A stretch of 64,000 nucleotides of DNA from Didymodactylos carnosus (Eukaryota > Rotifera > Eurotatoria > Philodinida > Philodinidae), in NCBI GenBank assembly GCA_905250885.1, contig CAJNOQ010000090.1, positions 1 to 64,000 on the forward strand. Direction: 5' to 3'. Of the stretch, positions 35,033 to 48,000 are shown piece by piece. Both the position numbers and the translations under genes were made by a program. Numbering within the stretch: the first letter of the stretch is position 1; each line of letters starts with the position of its first letter. Under the pieces are notes generated by a model. It saw nothing but the letters and a program-made list of their open reading frames with translations. It searched no databases and was not told the origin of the DNA.

Positions 35033-38000
35033 ATGACTGAAATTGACCAAGAACAGTCTGTAACAAATCTAATTAAGCTACACAGTGTACCACAATTATT
35101 AAAACGTGATCGTGAACAATTACAACATCAGTCACGTTCCATCGCCTATTATCATGATTCAATCGATCGTGAGAAAGCTGAACAATTATTAAAATTAAAA
35201 TATGCTAAATATCGTCACGATGGACTATTTCTTCTACGAGATTGTACGACATCTCCACACGATTTTAGTTTATCGTTGATTTATTTCGATAAATGTTATC
35301 ATTACAAAATACAATTAATATACGATATTTATTTTCAAATTGATAATGGACCACAAATAGCCGGCATCGAAGCACTCATTCAATATTATCAAAAAAGACC
35401 AGATGGATTAGCATGTTTATTATCGAATGAATTTGTTATTAATATTCCTCCACCTATTAATGCTCGACGATTTGGTTATACAAATACGCTGCATAAAGCG
35501 TGTAGACAAGGAAGTATCGAATTAGTTAAAAGAATTTTATCTATAGATTTATATCGACCAGATATTAATGCAAAAGATTCGATAGGTTCAACGGCGTTGC
35601 ATGATGCATGTTATTTTGGACATGATGATATTGTGAGATTATTGTTAAAAGCGGGAGCACATGTTCTAGCAAGAGATACAGATGGTGCAACGGCTCTACA
35701 TAGAGTAAGAACAATTTTTTCTCATCTGTGATCGTTGTTTTCTTTCCTTCTGTTTAGGCAGCCGCTGGTAATCGTCCATCAACATTGTTGATATTGATTA
35801 ATGAAGGTAATGCCGACTTTGAAGAACGTAATTATATAAATAATTGGGTACCATTACATGAAGCCGCTTATCATAATAGTGCGGCGTGTTGTCGTGCTCT
35901 ATTGGAAAGCGGTGCACCTCTACGTGCTAGAACAGATCTTGGTAAAACACCATTAGAAATAGCTGAAGAAGAGAAATCGGACGATTGTATACAAGTTTTT
36001 TATGATTATAAACCATTACCAGCTGTTAGTCGAAAATCCGATTGGCTACATGAAACAAATTTAGATCGTTTAACTGCAAAAACATTGTTAGAAGGAAAAG
36101 GTTCCAAAAATGGGATGTTCGTTGTACGACGTTCATCCAAAAATCCAAAAAATTATGCTCTATCATTGTACAATGATAGAGAATTTTTCAACTATGAAAT
36201 TATTAGGCTGAATGATACGACATATTATATCGATGATGGACCGTTTTTTGATTCACTAGAACATTTAATTGATCACTATTGTCGAATACCCGATGGGTTA
36301 CCCACAACGTTGTTATCATCAGTAAATAGACTCGGACAAATTGTGCTCAGTAGAGTACAACCTTTAGACGTTTACGCCGCCAAAATCAATATGGCATCGG
36401 CACCAGTACGAAGTAAATTGGGAATTGCAGAATTGTCAAGACAATCGAGTATTGATGATACAGTAACAAAATTAAGTGGAAGAGCTCAACGGGGACTAAC
36501 CCGTCGAAGTACTATACATATGGGTAAGAAAGCTTGTCTATTTTTTTGAGTCCTACCTAATTATAATCTAGTCATAGTGTAATTCTCTTCCACGAATTTA
36601 TTTAAATTATCCAAAATCTAATAACATGACATTTCGTCGTAGAAAACGACTTCTTCAGACTATGATAAAATTGAAAAAATGAACACATACATTTAAACAA
36701 GAACAAAACAGAACAAGTTAGCCTATACCTTCTTTTATTTTAGTCAATATATGATAGTGGTACGGAAACTTATTCAGTAACTATTGCCGTCTTGTTTCCG
36801 TATCACTATCATAATTTATAATAAATTTGTGGAAGAGAATTACACTATGACTAACTTATTATCAACCTTCCTAACAAGACAAGAACTAATTATAATCTAT
36901 TTGTCTTCCTCAAATTGGATAACACTCGAAGGTCTTTCAACCCTGACTATAAATCTTCAAAAAAAATATTGTAACAATATAAATTTATTACTTCAGCAAA
37001 TGGTTCACTGAGTGGTTCAATGACGTCATTAGCCTCTTCCTCCTCTCGGTCACATGCCGGCAGCAATCAAGATCCTACTTCTCCAACTCCTTCATCGTTA
37101 TCCACAAGTTCATCTTCGGCCAGTTTATCATCTTCATCACAAGCAACCAGTAATAATCGTACAACATTAAACAATGATAATTTAATTCCATTTGTCGATA
37201 GGCGGCAAGCCGTTGGTGGTCGTATTCGACCCTTTGTACCTGAATTTACCCAATCAAAAACTGCACGTTCAAATACAAATGGTTTACAATCGTCATCATT
37301 AATTAAACGTCAACAAACGCCGCACAAACGAAAATCGTTACAGCTAACCATTATACCAATGAGTCAAATTCAACAAACATCTGTACTTGGTGAAGGAGAA
37401 TTTGGTCAAGTATGGGAAGGTTTTTATAAAGATGAACGTGGTGTAGGTATACCAGTAGCTATCAAGATTCTAAAAGATTATTCATTATCAGTTAAAAAAG
37501 ATTTTTTGAGAGAAGCTGAACATATGGCAACATTAACGCATCATTGTATTACGAAACTATACGGTATTGTTGATAATGATGATAGTATGATGATGGTTAT
37601 TGAGCTATTACCACTTGGATCATTAATAGATTATCTATGGAAATATAAAGGCCAAATTAATGAAAGTAAACTAAAATTATGGAGTGCACAAATCACAGAT
37701 GGTATGGCTTACGTGGAAAAGAAAGGAATCGTTCATAGGTAGGATCATTGATATTAGTATACTTCATGAAACAATTGTCACTTATGTGACTTTTTATAGG
37801 GATCTTGCAGCCAGAAATGTTTTGATACAATCAAACGATCAAGTCAAAATAAGGTATATCTGTTTATCTAACTAAAATTATTAAGCACTAAATATATCGT
37901 TTTCTTTTTTCCTAGTGATTTTGGTTTATCAAGAAGGACAGAAGCAGATGTTTACATGCAATCTTCTGATAGTAAAATACCCGTCAAGTGGTATGTGAGT

Positions 38001-38514
38001 TGCATAGAGAAAATACACGAAATTCTAATCATTTCACACTCTTCTAGGTATGCCCCAGAAGCAATTAATTTTGGCCGATTTACGTCAAAAAGTGATGTAT
38101 GGTCATTCGGAGTTACTGTTTGGGAGATGTTCAATTATGGTTCAACACCCTATGGTTGGTATTATATAGATTCATTTATTTTTTAGCTCTTTATATTAGA
38201 TTCTATATTATTTAGGTGATATGAATGGTACCGACGTGTTCTATTATCTTCAAAAGGGCAAACGTCTAGATCGTCCATCTCGTTGTCCAGTATCAACTTT
38301 TCGTATTATGTTAAAGTGTTGGGAATGGGATGAATCAAAACGTCCCACCTTTGCCGAGTTGCTCGTTTATTTTCAAAATGATCCTGAATATAAAGATATT
38401 GCTAAAACGACAACAACCACCGGCCTTGAACGACAAGATTCTCGTTCGTCTAATCAACAGCAATTAAACACAAATAATAATAATAACAACAGTGATGATG
38501 ATAGTGCTAATTAA
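35033..38514 (+). CDS. Shark-type tyrosine kinase (SH2-ankyrin-SH2-kinase)
   Basis: Cytoplasmic non-receptor tyrosine kinase. Exons: 35033-35704, 35758-36523, 36997-37738, 37800-37853, 37916-37990, 38048-38154 and 38216-38514, giving 904 residues (Drosophila Shark about 940). Order: SH2 at about 37-130 (LFLLRDCTT phosphotyrosine pocket), ankyrin repeats at about 145-310, SH2 at about 320-412 (FVVRRS, Arg near 348), a Ser-rich linker at about 480-590, and a kinase domain at about 604-870. In the kinase, GEGEFG is at 610-615, VAIK Lys at 635, HRDLAARN from 726, DFG at 746-748 and WYAPEA follows. All catalytic residues are present. Only invertebrate-type Shark/HTK16 kinases have this order; Drosophila Shark acts downstream of the engulfment receptor Draper. 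The first SH2 has Asp where FLVRES carries Glu. Intron 2 holds a palindromic MITE. Confidence 0.94.
36552..36905. repeat. Palindromic MITE inside intron 2 of the Shark kinase gene
   Basis: AGTCATAGTGTAATTCTCTT (about 36569) pairs with its reverse complement near 36833-36852. A central stem ATGATAGTGGTACGGAAAC / GTTTCCGTATCACTATCAT lies around 36750-36811, and outer pairing extends to CTAATTATAATCTA. The element explains why this intron (474 nt) is far longer than the gene's other introns (about 53-62 nt) and why a spurious open frame appears at 36784-37011. Confidence 0.75.
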
Positions 38515-40712
38515 GAACAGCTTACTTCTTCATTATCGCATGAATTTACTGCATCTCAAAACACAGACACAACCAATGTTCATATATCAAAATCATCAAT
38601 ATGGCTCAAATAAGCGATAAATAAGTTATGATATCCTTGTTTTTCTACGCAATACGTTTTATTAAGACATCTTTGTGAAATATTAAAATGAAAGAACTGA
38701 TAGAATTTACCAGGTGATATTACAACAGTGTAATAGCTAAAGAGCAAGGATTTCGAGTCTACTGACTTTCACATATGCAGAAACCTGCATTCTTTTGATA
38801 AAATTTGAATAAAGAATCAAATTAAACTTTCCATACATTTTTCTAAATTTTTGATTACATGATAAATTCAGCGAACTTTTTCTTTCGTTTTCTTAGACAC
38901 TTTAAATTCACCTAACAGTTTAGTCGAATTATGCGCTATTGCATAGAAACGCTTAATTTGAGAATAGGAAACTTTGGTTAAAACATCTATATACACGTCG
39001 ACGAATGTAATATAAGGACACATTAACTACTTTATTATATTTTTTCTACACATTCCATTCTCAAACATTCACGATACCGGTTTTTATCTGTTTGAATACC
39101 TGTGAAGAGTACATGTGTATGTAGAAGAATAAAATATTTCTTATTGTTTTCTTAATAATTGATCTATTTTTTTGTTTTGTTTGATAATTGTACACTTTTT
39201 TATGCGAGTTGACGATATATATCACAATTTTGTTAAAATTATTGTTTATGTCCATTACATGGTGCACTATTTTTTAAATAAGCTTTATATTATTCCTACA
39301 ACTATAAAAATTGTTTGTTGTTTTTTTTTGACACAAACAAAGAACACAACTATGAATGTTCAACATTGTTTTTTTTTTGTTATTTATATATGTTCAACAT
39401 TAACACGATGATAAAAGACAAACACACCAAAAAACACAAATAAATAAAATTTTATCTTAAATGGAAATGAAGTTTTTCTTTTTAATACTTTATTATTACA
39501 AGCGGAGTTTTTAATATGAAAATCTCTCTCTGTCGAATAGACAATGTGATCAAAGACGACTTTTAATCTTTTACTGATCAAAATACGTCTCCTTCATTAA
39601 AAGTTTTGAAAATGTCGTTAAAACCTACTGCAGATAAAATTTAAACTATTTTCAAACAAAAGTGAAAAATTCGTTGATCATTCGAAAACAATTTAGATAA
39701 CTTCAGAGTTTTTAGAGTACATCCTATTTTAGTTGCTTTCGATGTTATCAAAAGTCCTAACTGCGGCAAAAGAAAAGAAAAGGCTGTGGATCTAATAATG
39801 TTCTATAAAAACGTTGGAACTATAGAGACAAATTATTTTCTTATTTCGATTCGCACGATCATATAAAGCAATTAAACTAAAATATATTTTAATGATTTGA
39901 AGTCATTTGGATTGTTTTTGAGTGAAATATGAATTTTTTGATTTTTGTATAAAAATAACCTAAATTTAATTATTTCATCTTAAGTAGATTTTAATTCTGT
40001 TTCTTCCAATTGCAAAGAAAATGAAGAACCATACTTAAAGTCAAAATTGATCGGCTAATTTTCGTGCTTCAGAACAGATTTTGATACTCTCAAAAGGAGA
40101 AAACTAATATATTCAAGTGCGCGAGAGTATCATACCAAATAAATGACAATCGTTCATATTTAGATTGCCTAATATATTATGGTAATAAAATCGTTTTTTC
40201 TCGATGGAAATGATTCAAAGAAATCTCAGTAACAAATATAATCGTCTTTTCAATTGATTGATCAACAGATGTCGTATTTGCCATCCTTTCTTTCTTAACG
40301 TCCATTTAAAAATCCGATGTTTTTCTTTGAAATGCGAACGAGAACTTATTCATCACTTGAAGTAATGGCAGATTGTCACAGTCAAACAGTATAATGAATA
40401 TTCTAGCAATTTTGACGAAAGTTTCTCATCTTTTTATAAAAAACTTATTTTAGTCGAATTTAATTAAAAAGATTCATCGCTCAGCTCTGTATTTATAAAG
40501 ATGACGTGTCGGTTATCATCATGAAGATAATAACATTCTATCATTTATTACAGGTACCGAGAAAGATATAATCCATAGTAATTATTCTAAAAAAAACATC
40601 AGGTTCAAAATAAATTTGTTCTTCATATATTTTAATTTTCTATGCATGCGAAAAATAGTTAAAAACATTAAGCTGGAAATGACATTCTACTCGTTCTGTA
40701 TTTTTGTTTCGT
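38515..40712. other. Intergenic DNA, nothing recognised
   Basis: AT-rich, with poly-T and ACACAA runs around 39180-39440. The first bases are probably the kinase 3' UTR. No gene is supported. Confidence 0.4.
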
Positions 40713-40720
40713 AACACTTT

Positions 40721-40896
40721 GAGGGGCGTAGCGACCGCGATGTATGTGACCCCCTCCTGCTTTCGAAAATATTAGCCCTTTCCGCAGCAAAATATGATAA
40801 ATCTTCTTTTTCTGCGTAGCAGCTTTTTGTAGTAATTTTTTACAGGAAAATTTTAAGTCGCCCTCTCCCTGCTTTTGAGCCCTCGCTACGCTGCTG
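40721..40896. mobile_element. 176-bp hAT-like MITE with perfect 8-bp target duplication
   Basis: Termini GAGGGGCGTAGCGA and, in reverse complement, CAGCAGCGTAGCGA are flanked on both sides by the identical 8-mer AACACTTT (40713-40720 and 40897-40904). An 8-bp duplication with a GGGGCGTAGCGA end is characteristic of hAT-group MITEs. The element is GC-richer than its surroundings and gives a spurious 77-codon minus-strand frame. The intact duplication suggests a fairly recent insertion. Confidence 0.82.
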
Positions 40897-40904
40897 AACA
40901 CTTT

Positions 40905-41316
40905 GACAGTTTAAATTTCAAAATCACTTAAAAGATCTACGGAAAACTGAAACATTATAAATTTTCTTAAATCAGTATGTGACATTATTACACCGTTTTG
41001 ATATCCTACATACAACATACACCAAAATCATTTTGTTTTCATATAATGGAAGAAAAGGAAAAAATCGTTGCTGTCTAAAATTAGGAAAGAACAGATAAAT
41101 CATCGACAATAAAGCTGAACTTTAATCATTTTTCCCAAAGTAAGAATAATCATCAATTTCTATAAACTGAACAATGATGAGTTGCAGTCGTAATAAACTG
41201 AGTACACATAGTTTTTTCTTAAACGATGGGAAAACGAGAAAATATTATCATTCCGTTTGTTTTTTAGAAAAATCATCTATTTTCTTGAATAAACTTATCT
41301 TAGATTAAAAAAAAGG
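40905..41316 (+). other. Upstream region of the homeobox gene
   Basis: AT-rich 5' flank with no coding signal. It lies between the hAT-like MITE and the TATA box and is the likely proximal regulatory region. Confidence 0.4.
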
Positions 41317-41324
41317 TATAAAAG
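41317..41324 (+). promoter_or_regulatory. TATA box (TATAAAAG) of the homeobox gene
   Basis: A full-consensus TATAAAAG lies 77 bp before the ATG at 41394, so initiation would be expected near 41345-41350 with a 5' UTR of about 45 nt and no upstream ATG. It is the only strong TATA box I found in front of a gene in this window. Confidence 0.6.
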
Positions 41325-41393
41325 TGAGATGTTGAACTCAATTCGTTACATTCTACTTTCGAATCAACATCCCTTTAAAATCAATCTTTCAAC

Positions 41394-42363
41394 ATGGATT
41401 ACAACTACTATTATCATAATCATTCTTATTTACCAAATGTACCGTATCCAAACTATCCAATGTCAAATTCGTATTGTCAAACTGAATCAACTCCGTTTTA
41501 TGTAATAAATGATTCTCTTCAATTTTATTCATCGAATCCTTCTCCACCTTCATTAGATACATCCCAGCTGAACGACTCATATTTATCGATGTCAGAGTTT
41601 CATTATCCTACTCAAACAATTCTATCCAACACACAATCGTTTTGTAATAATCCAGTATGGCCGTTTCCTTCTTCAACAAGCTGCGTACAACCAGTTCCAT
41701 CTTGTATTCCATATTCTACGTCAGCATCATTCATATCGCCACAATTTTCGAGAAGTAAGTAAAAAACTAACCTTGATGTACAGAGCTTCTTGATGTACAT
41801 CAATGATAATCGGGGAAGGTACTTAGAAACGAGTGTAAAGTATCAATTCTTGTTCTGTATCTAGATATATATAATTTATTTTATATTTCAAGGATCAAGC
41901 GAAAGCGAACAGAGTAAATCACTTCAACTTCGAACTCAAAAACGTTTTAAAGAAAGTGATCGACAAATACTCTATGCAAGTTACAGTCAAGAACCACATC
42001 CTAGTTTAGCAGCTTATCAACAGATTGCCAAACAACTCAATGTTCAAGTTGATCGTGTTCAGGTATGTTTCTTAATCATTTATATACGCGCAATAAAACT
42101 GTTTCTCCGGAGAACTGTCGACCAGATTTTTGATGGATTCACAGATTTGTTCGATTCTATAACTAATCCAGAGGATCGACTTTTCATTCCTGAGTCAAAA
42201 TGTTTCTAAACTTAATATCGTCACATAATATCAACTAATCTCTCTAACATTCTTTGTTTTTCAGCAATGGTTCAAAAATCGACGTTATACCGACAAAAAG
42301 AAGCGTTCAGATAGAACAAAAGTGGGAAATAACAACAGAACAAATAAAGACAAAGAATCCTGA
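41394..42363 (+). CDS. Divergent K50-type homeodomain transcription factor
   Basis: Nuclear DNA-binding regulator. Exons 41394-41754, 41893-42062 and 42265-42363 give 209 residues. The N-terminal 120 residues are Tyr/Ser/Pro/Asn-rich and look like a disordered activation region. A 60-residue homeodomain follows at about 132-191: TQKRFKESDRQILYASY in helix 1, an LAAYQQIAKQL helix 2, and helix 3 VDRVQQWFKNRRYTDKKKR. Position 50 is Lys (181), the residue that in Bicoid, Otx and Goosecoid selects TAATCC sites. The remaining signature (Gln-Gln-Trp, RRYTDKK) is not that of a standard class. The last intron cuts directly before Trp48, near the common homeobox intron site. The protein ends 18 residues after the homeodomain. 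Confidence 0.88.
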
Positions 42364-43182
42364 AATCGTTTTTTTTCACGTTTTTAGTTTAAATTGTTAT
42401 TTTGTTGAATTATTTATTCTATAACTAAAAAATTGCTAGCAGCATATAAGTTTTTCGAGAGAAATATATATATATGTACTCATTTCAAGATTCTGAATAT
42501 CACAATATATATTTTGCAGAAAATTGATAAACACATGGTCCGAAATATCTCGACTGCTTTCCAAAAAAATGTTGTTTTGATAAATTTCCAACGTAAAAAT
42601 GATAGAAATGTAAAATTGACGTTGTTCATCAGTCAACTGTTCACGACATTGTTTAACTATTCAAACAACACTATCATGATTGGATGAATGTACATAGCGT
42701 AGAAGAATAGTTGTTTTGGCAATGACGTAAAAGAGTTTAATTGCAATTTCTTGGGGCTATGATCATTCACTAGTTTTTGTATTTGTTTTTTCAAGTAGTA
42801 ACTATCGATGTTTTTTATTATTCCACTTGCCGTGAATAACCGTCCAGTATGAATGTTTTGTTGCTCTTCTATCCGATATTAACCATTTATTGTATTTTTA
42901 ACTAATTCTATTTGTTTCTCTTTGTTAATAATGATGAGTAGAATGTGCAATAGATCATATTCAAATGGAGTATTATTCGATTGCATCGAGTTGAGTTCTC
43001 CATTTCTCCAACTACCATCCAGTAATTTTGGAATTCAAATTTTTCTTTTCTATACTGTCATAACTGGAGATGCAGCTTTATGATTATATTACAGAATAAA
43101 AGAAAACGTTTTTAACCTGAATTATCAATATTCATGTACTCCAATAATATTGAGGAAAAAGAACATTTTTTCGATACTGCCC
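42364..43182. other. Homeobox 3' flank, nothing else recognised
   Basis: AT-rich. A frame of about 84 codons at 42433-42687 is unrecognised and is overlapped by an equally long antisense frame, as expected by chance in such sequence. Confidence 0.4.
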
Positions 43183-43621
43183 CAGAGCTGGACAGGTCAC
43201 GGGTTTTTCAAGTCACAAGTCAAGTCATGAGTAATAAAAATTTTCACCAGTCAAGTTAAGTCACAAGTCATGACCTGAAATTTTTTTCCCATAGAAAATG
43301 GCATAAAAGAGTCTCCATTCCTTGGTATTAGAATACACACTTGCTATGCAATTGCAAAATGTGCGTCTTGTTACTGTGCATAAATTCTTACATATGACAA
43401 CATCAACATTCCAAAATCATTATGAATTATTATTTAAAATTAGATTGTCTAAGCGTTTTAAAAATATTCATGACCTGACTTGATTTTTTATACCAAGTCA
43501 TAAGTCAAGTCTTTTAAAAATATTTTCAAGCCAAGTCATGAGTCATTAAAAATTTCCCAAGTCAAGTCAAAAATGACTTTACCTGACTTAAGTCATTTTT
43601 GACTTGACTTGCCCAGCTTTG
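43183..43621. mobile_element. hAT-like MITE with AAGTCA-rich ends
   Basis: Left end CAGAGCTGGACAGGTCACGG and right end, in reverse complement, CAAAGCTGGGCAAGTCAAGT. Flanking 8-mers TACTGCCC (43175-43182) and TAGTGCCC (43622-43629) differ at one base, an aged hAT-type target duplication. The subterminal regions are packed with CAAGTCATGACTTG-like words in both orientations, as in hAT transposase-binding regions. At 439 bp it has no coding capacity. It shares terminal style with 27441-28842. Confidence 0.72.
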
Positions 43622-43629
43622 TAGTGCCC

Positions 43630-45072
43630 CTTGCTTTTTGCTGGTCTGTCCCAACTTATATCTTGTAACTTTTTTTTCTAATAGTTTAGCATTTTTTCCC
43701 GATTTGAGTAGGATCTCCACCTACTAACATGCCGATAAATAACTAAAATGCAAATATCTTAAAAAATCTTTTATACCGTTCACTTTACTAAATTGATAGT
43801 CTTTCACTCATTGATGTTATTTAAATATGTTGTTTGTATAGCGGTCTATTTCTGTATTATTTATTGTTTGAAACATAATATTTTATATTTTTAAATTATA
43901 TTCGCAGTAAAGTCTGATGAATAATAATATCGATGCTAATAGTTTAACTCTTCTTCAGCTATTACGTCTTATTCTAATAACATAGGACAGAGAAGTATGC
44001 GTTCTACTTCAGACGAATTTAGATGCATAATAGTGTATTTTTTTATAAGTCTACTCTGTTAAATCCTTTTCTTTCAATCCGACGTTTGGAAATAAGTTAT
44101 TTGTGATTGACGTTTGTAACATGACAGATTTATTCTCAATTGACCATAGACATTTATTTAGTATCAATAAAGAAATTACATTTGAGAACATTGGGATCAT
44201 GGTCTCGTATAGAACAATTGTGAAGCACGTGCACACCTCAGGCACGAGCGTATGTGGTCTTAAATAAATATTTTCATTCCAAAATCTAGCTATTCACGCT
44301 ATATCAAGCAGAACCTCCCAAGTGAGGCATAATTTTGTTCTTAGCATTATACGGTTCGTGTTGTACCTCACTGAGTACAATCTCCTTGTTTTATCTATCC
44401 TAGCATCTTGCTCTATCCTAGTTTGTCTAACCTTTGATTCTATTTTTATTGTAATTTTATTTGTTTTAAAACTTCAATTCAATATTTTTCTGCGCAATAA
44501 TGAATAAAACAAAATTAAAGTAGATGAGAAATAACAAAAATGAAAAGAAAAAGGTGATGATCATCTTTTGTTGCTGTTAAAAATTACGTACATCAAGGTC
44601 ATAGTCAACAAAGCAAAAAATAATAATACAAATAGATCCATATGTCACGTAAAATGTACAATATATTTGATATACGAACAATGGTAACATCTCCTGTATG
44701 ATCATTACAGCAAAACAAGCAACAAACGAAAGAACAGAAAAAGTATATGATCACCAAGTAATAAAGAACAATAAAACAGTTTTACATACAGTTAGAAGCG
44801 CTATATGTACACATAAAAAAAGCAAATTTCTATCAAAATTTTAATTAAAGAAAGAGATAAACATACACACATAAGACATTTGTAGACCAAAAAAAAAAAA
44901 TAATGAGCAAACAAAATAAAAAAACATCGTCGTCTCTATGTCAAAGCAAGGTTGTTATACTTTTTACCTAACAAAAGAAAATTGATCTATTGTTTAGACA
45001 AAAAAAAAATGAATAAAGACCAGAGCGAAAAGACTACAATTTATGACTTGATAAAAAAGCAGATGTACATAA
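43630..45072. other. Intergenic DNA between homeobox and CLASP 3' ends
   Basis: AT-rich with several A-rich tracts. No gene or RNA is recognised. The right part is the likely 3' UTR of CLASP, which ends at 45073 on the minus strand. Confidence 0.4.
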
Positions 45073-48000
45073 TTAAAATTTTCCATTTGTAGTCGTTGTA
45101 GGTGATGACGATGAATTTGTATTCTTTTCCACTGTACGTTGTTGTTCAGCTTTGCTTATATAAACATTTAATAGTTTTAGCTAAAATAGAAGATGAATAT
45201 GAGATAAAATGACATAAACCATTAAGTAAAAAAAATATCTTTTAGATTAGTTTGGTCAATGACAGCAAAGATAGAAAATTGATCTTTCATAGAATAAGAG
45301 AAAGTCTGAAAGCATTCGAATAAAGAGTACAATGAAATATTTGTGATCAAATTTGTCCCGAGAAAATGATCATTAATTATTCAAAAATGCTGTATATAGA
45401 ATAGATGAATTGTGTATAACAATATTGTGGCTGAAATTTTATAGAAGGTTTTATACCACAGTGAGCAGTTTATTTGAATAATTGATGAAATAGAATTAAC
45501 ACAGATACGCGTAGTCATTGTCACTTTTCGTCTGATTTTTGAAATATACCAAATAAAAGTTTTTCAAATATTTGATCAGAGATTAAACAATACGATATAC
45601 TATCAATAATAGCGTTTAGAAATATGAAACTGTTTTATTAACTTCTTTTTAGTCATGTCTGTAAAAAATATATCATTGAACTTAATACAAGTTTCAACTA
45701 TTGTGGAAGAGACAGGCTTACATTGGCATTGAGTGACATATTGATTATCTAATAAGAAACTTGATGACAATCTCATAGTGCGAGATTTATTTTTTAGATA
45801 GAGAAGAAAACACCAAATTGTTTTTGTTCGAACAGATAAAATGAAAAACCTGAGCAACAAGTAGCAGCAGTCGATTTTTCATAGACAAATTACAACAATT
45901 AAATTCTTTTATATTTATTAATTATTTTTAAATTTTTTTGTTGTTTTTCAACTCAGAAATAAAAACTTACCAGAATTTCTTTCTCAAATTTCTGCAATTT
46001 ATAGATAATGAGAGGGAGAATTGTTTTCTAATAAAAGATAAAATAAATCATATTGCTTACTTTACTAGCACTTAATTTTTGTAAATATGTTCGTAATGAT
46101 TCACCAACAACTAAAAATACAGCTACTAAACAAAATACAGCTGCTTTTCGCACACTTGACGTTTCACTATCCCATGACTAAAACGGAAAAAAAAAAAATA
46201 TACATATCTGAATTAGTTCTTTGATAATAAAAAATATTAGAATATTTTTCAAAAATGTGACATTACATGCTCGGCTACCAGAAAGCACAGCGTCAACTTC
46301 AGTTGAACAGAAGCATTTTATTTTCGTAAATTACAAGAAAAAAAAAGCATGGAGATTGGCTCGCGTTTTCATGCGATCGTATATAATGGGAAACGTGTGC
46401 GCATCTTAAAAATTACCCTCTCCCAATTAGTAAGATAAATATCACAATCCAAATTTTTCAATACGTGAGAGAGAGAAAGAGAAAAAAAAATTTTGTTTTC
46501 CCCACACAAACTTACGACATCAAGATCACGAGAATGTATATCCCAAACCTACAGAGAATATGAGGATATACTCTAATCTAACAATTGAATACATACGCAC
46601 ACATTCATTATACAAAAAAAGAAGAGAATAAGATGATTATCATTTTCTACCACATGATGTTATAATAATCTTTTTATAATGTTACATAAATAGTTTTAAA
46701 ATAAAATGTTTTTAATAGTGTGCAGCAGAATATAAGATAGCACATTCTTATCCTAAACCTGAATGTTATTGAATTACAAAAGTTATTTTCTTCAAAATAT
46801 CTTAAAATAATTTACAAAATATTAACGTTTAAACTTACAGCAAGTAATGGTGGAATCATTTCTGGCATTAATCTTGCACAAACATCTTTATTCATTAATT
46901 CAATTGTTTTTTGTAACATTGTTATGGCTGCTTGATTCATTGGATATTTAGCTGTTTCAATAATTGGTTTTAATACACGTACACAACCTTCGGATGGTAA
47001 ATGTTCAGCAGCCGCTAATGCAGCGGCTTCTGCTGCACGTGTAATCTAAATATGACCAGTTTTATTTTATATTATTACTTAATATAAGACTACGATTAAA
47101 ATGATACATACATCACTTTCGGTTTCACTTTGTGCTTTTAATATTCGAATAATTGTCAATTCAACATAGTTCATAAATAAATTAGTATGATGAATTAACA
47201 GTTCACGAATTATTCTTAAACTGTAAACTTTCCATGTCATCTGAAATATTCAAAGGAACAAAGAATGAATAATAAGAAAAATTCAACTTTCTTTTTTACT
47301 TACATCATCATTATCATTATCTAAGATTTGTGTCAAAACATTCAATGTTTTTGTAAATGCAATATCCCATGTTTCATTATCGTTTACTTTAGAAAATTTT
47401 AGAATACAACGCATGGCATTATATCGTTGTTCTTTACTATAAATAATAAACAAAAAGAAATAATAACCATTAGTTTGATTACAATAAAAAATTATATTTC
47501 TACCTCAATGTTGTATTATTGGCAATATCAAGAGATGAATCAATAGCAGCTGTACGATCAGAAGCATTTAATATACTCTAAAAACATTATAAAATATGTA
47601 AAATAAAATATTTAAATTAGAAAACTTATTATTCTTACATCTGAGTGTTCTGTTGTATTATGTGCACGATTTGATCGATATAATTGCGGTGTATATTGTC
47701 GACCATTTCTTATAGCCATATCTAAACAAAAATATAAGATAAGACTAGATAACTAATTGTTTACACTCAATTTTATACCTTGAAATCCACTATCTTTTAA
47801 TGAATTTGAACTTGTCAATAAATCATCATTTCTATGATTAATATTTAATGCTTGCATATTTTCCATTAAAACTCTCATATCAGTCAAATAAGTTGTTTGT
47901 GATGTTTGTTGATGTAATTGATCATGATTATTATCTGAATTTAATAATGAATTTACTGAAGTTGTCATGGGAGATGGAACACCACTATTTGAACGTTGAA

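Noticed and set aside
36784-37011. 75-codon frame before the kinase's third coding exon
   Set aside because: It lies mostly inside the palindromic MITE of intron 2 and does not join the kinase frame.
40668-40901. 77-codon minus-strand frame
   Set aside because: It lies almost exactly on the 176-bp hAT-like MITE, which is GC-richer and therefore open by chance.
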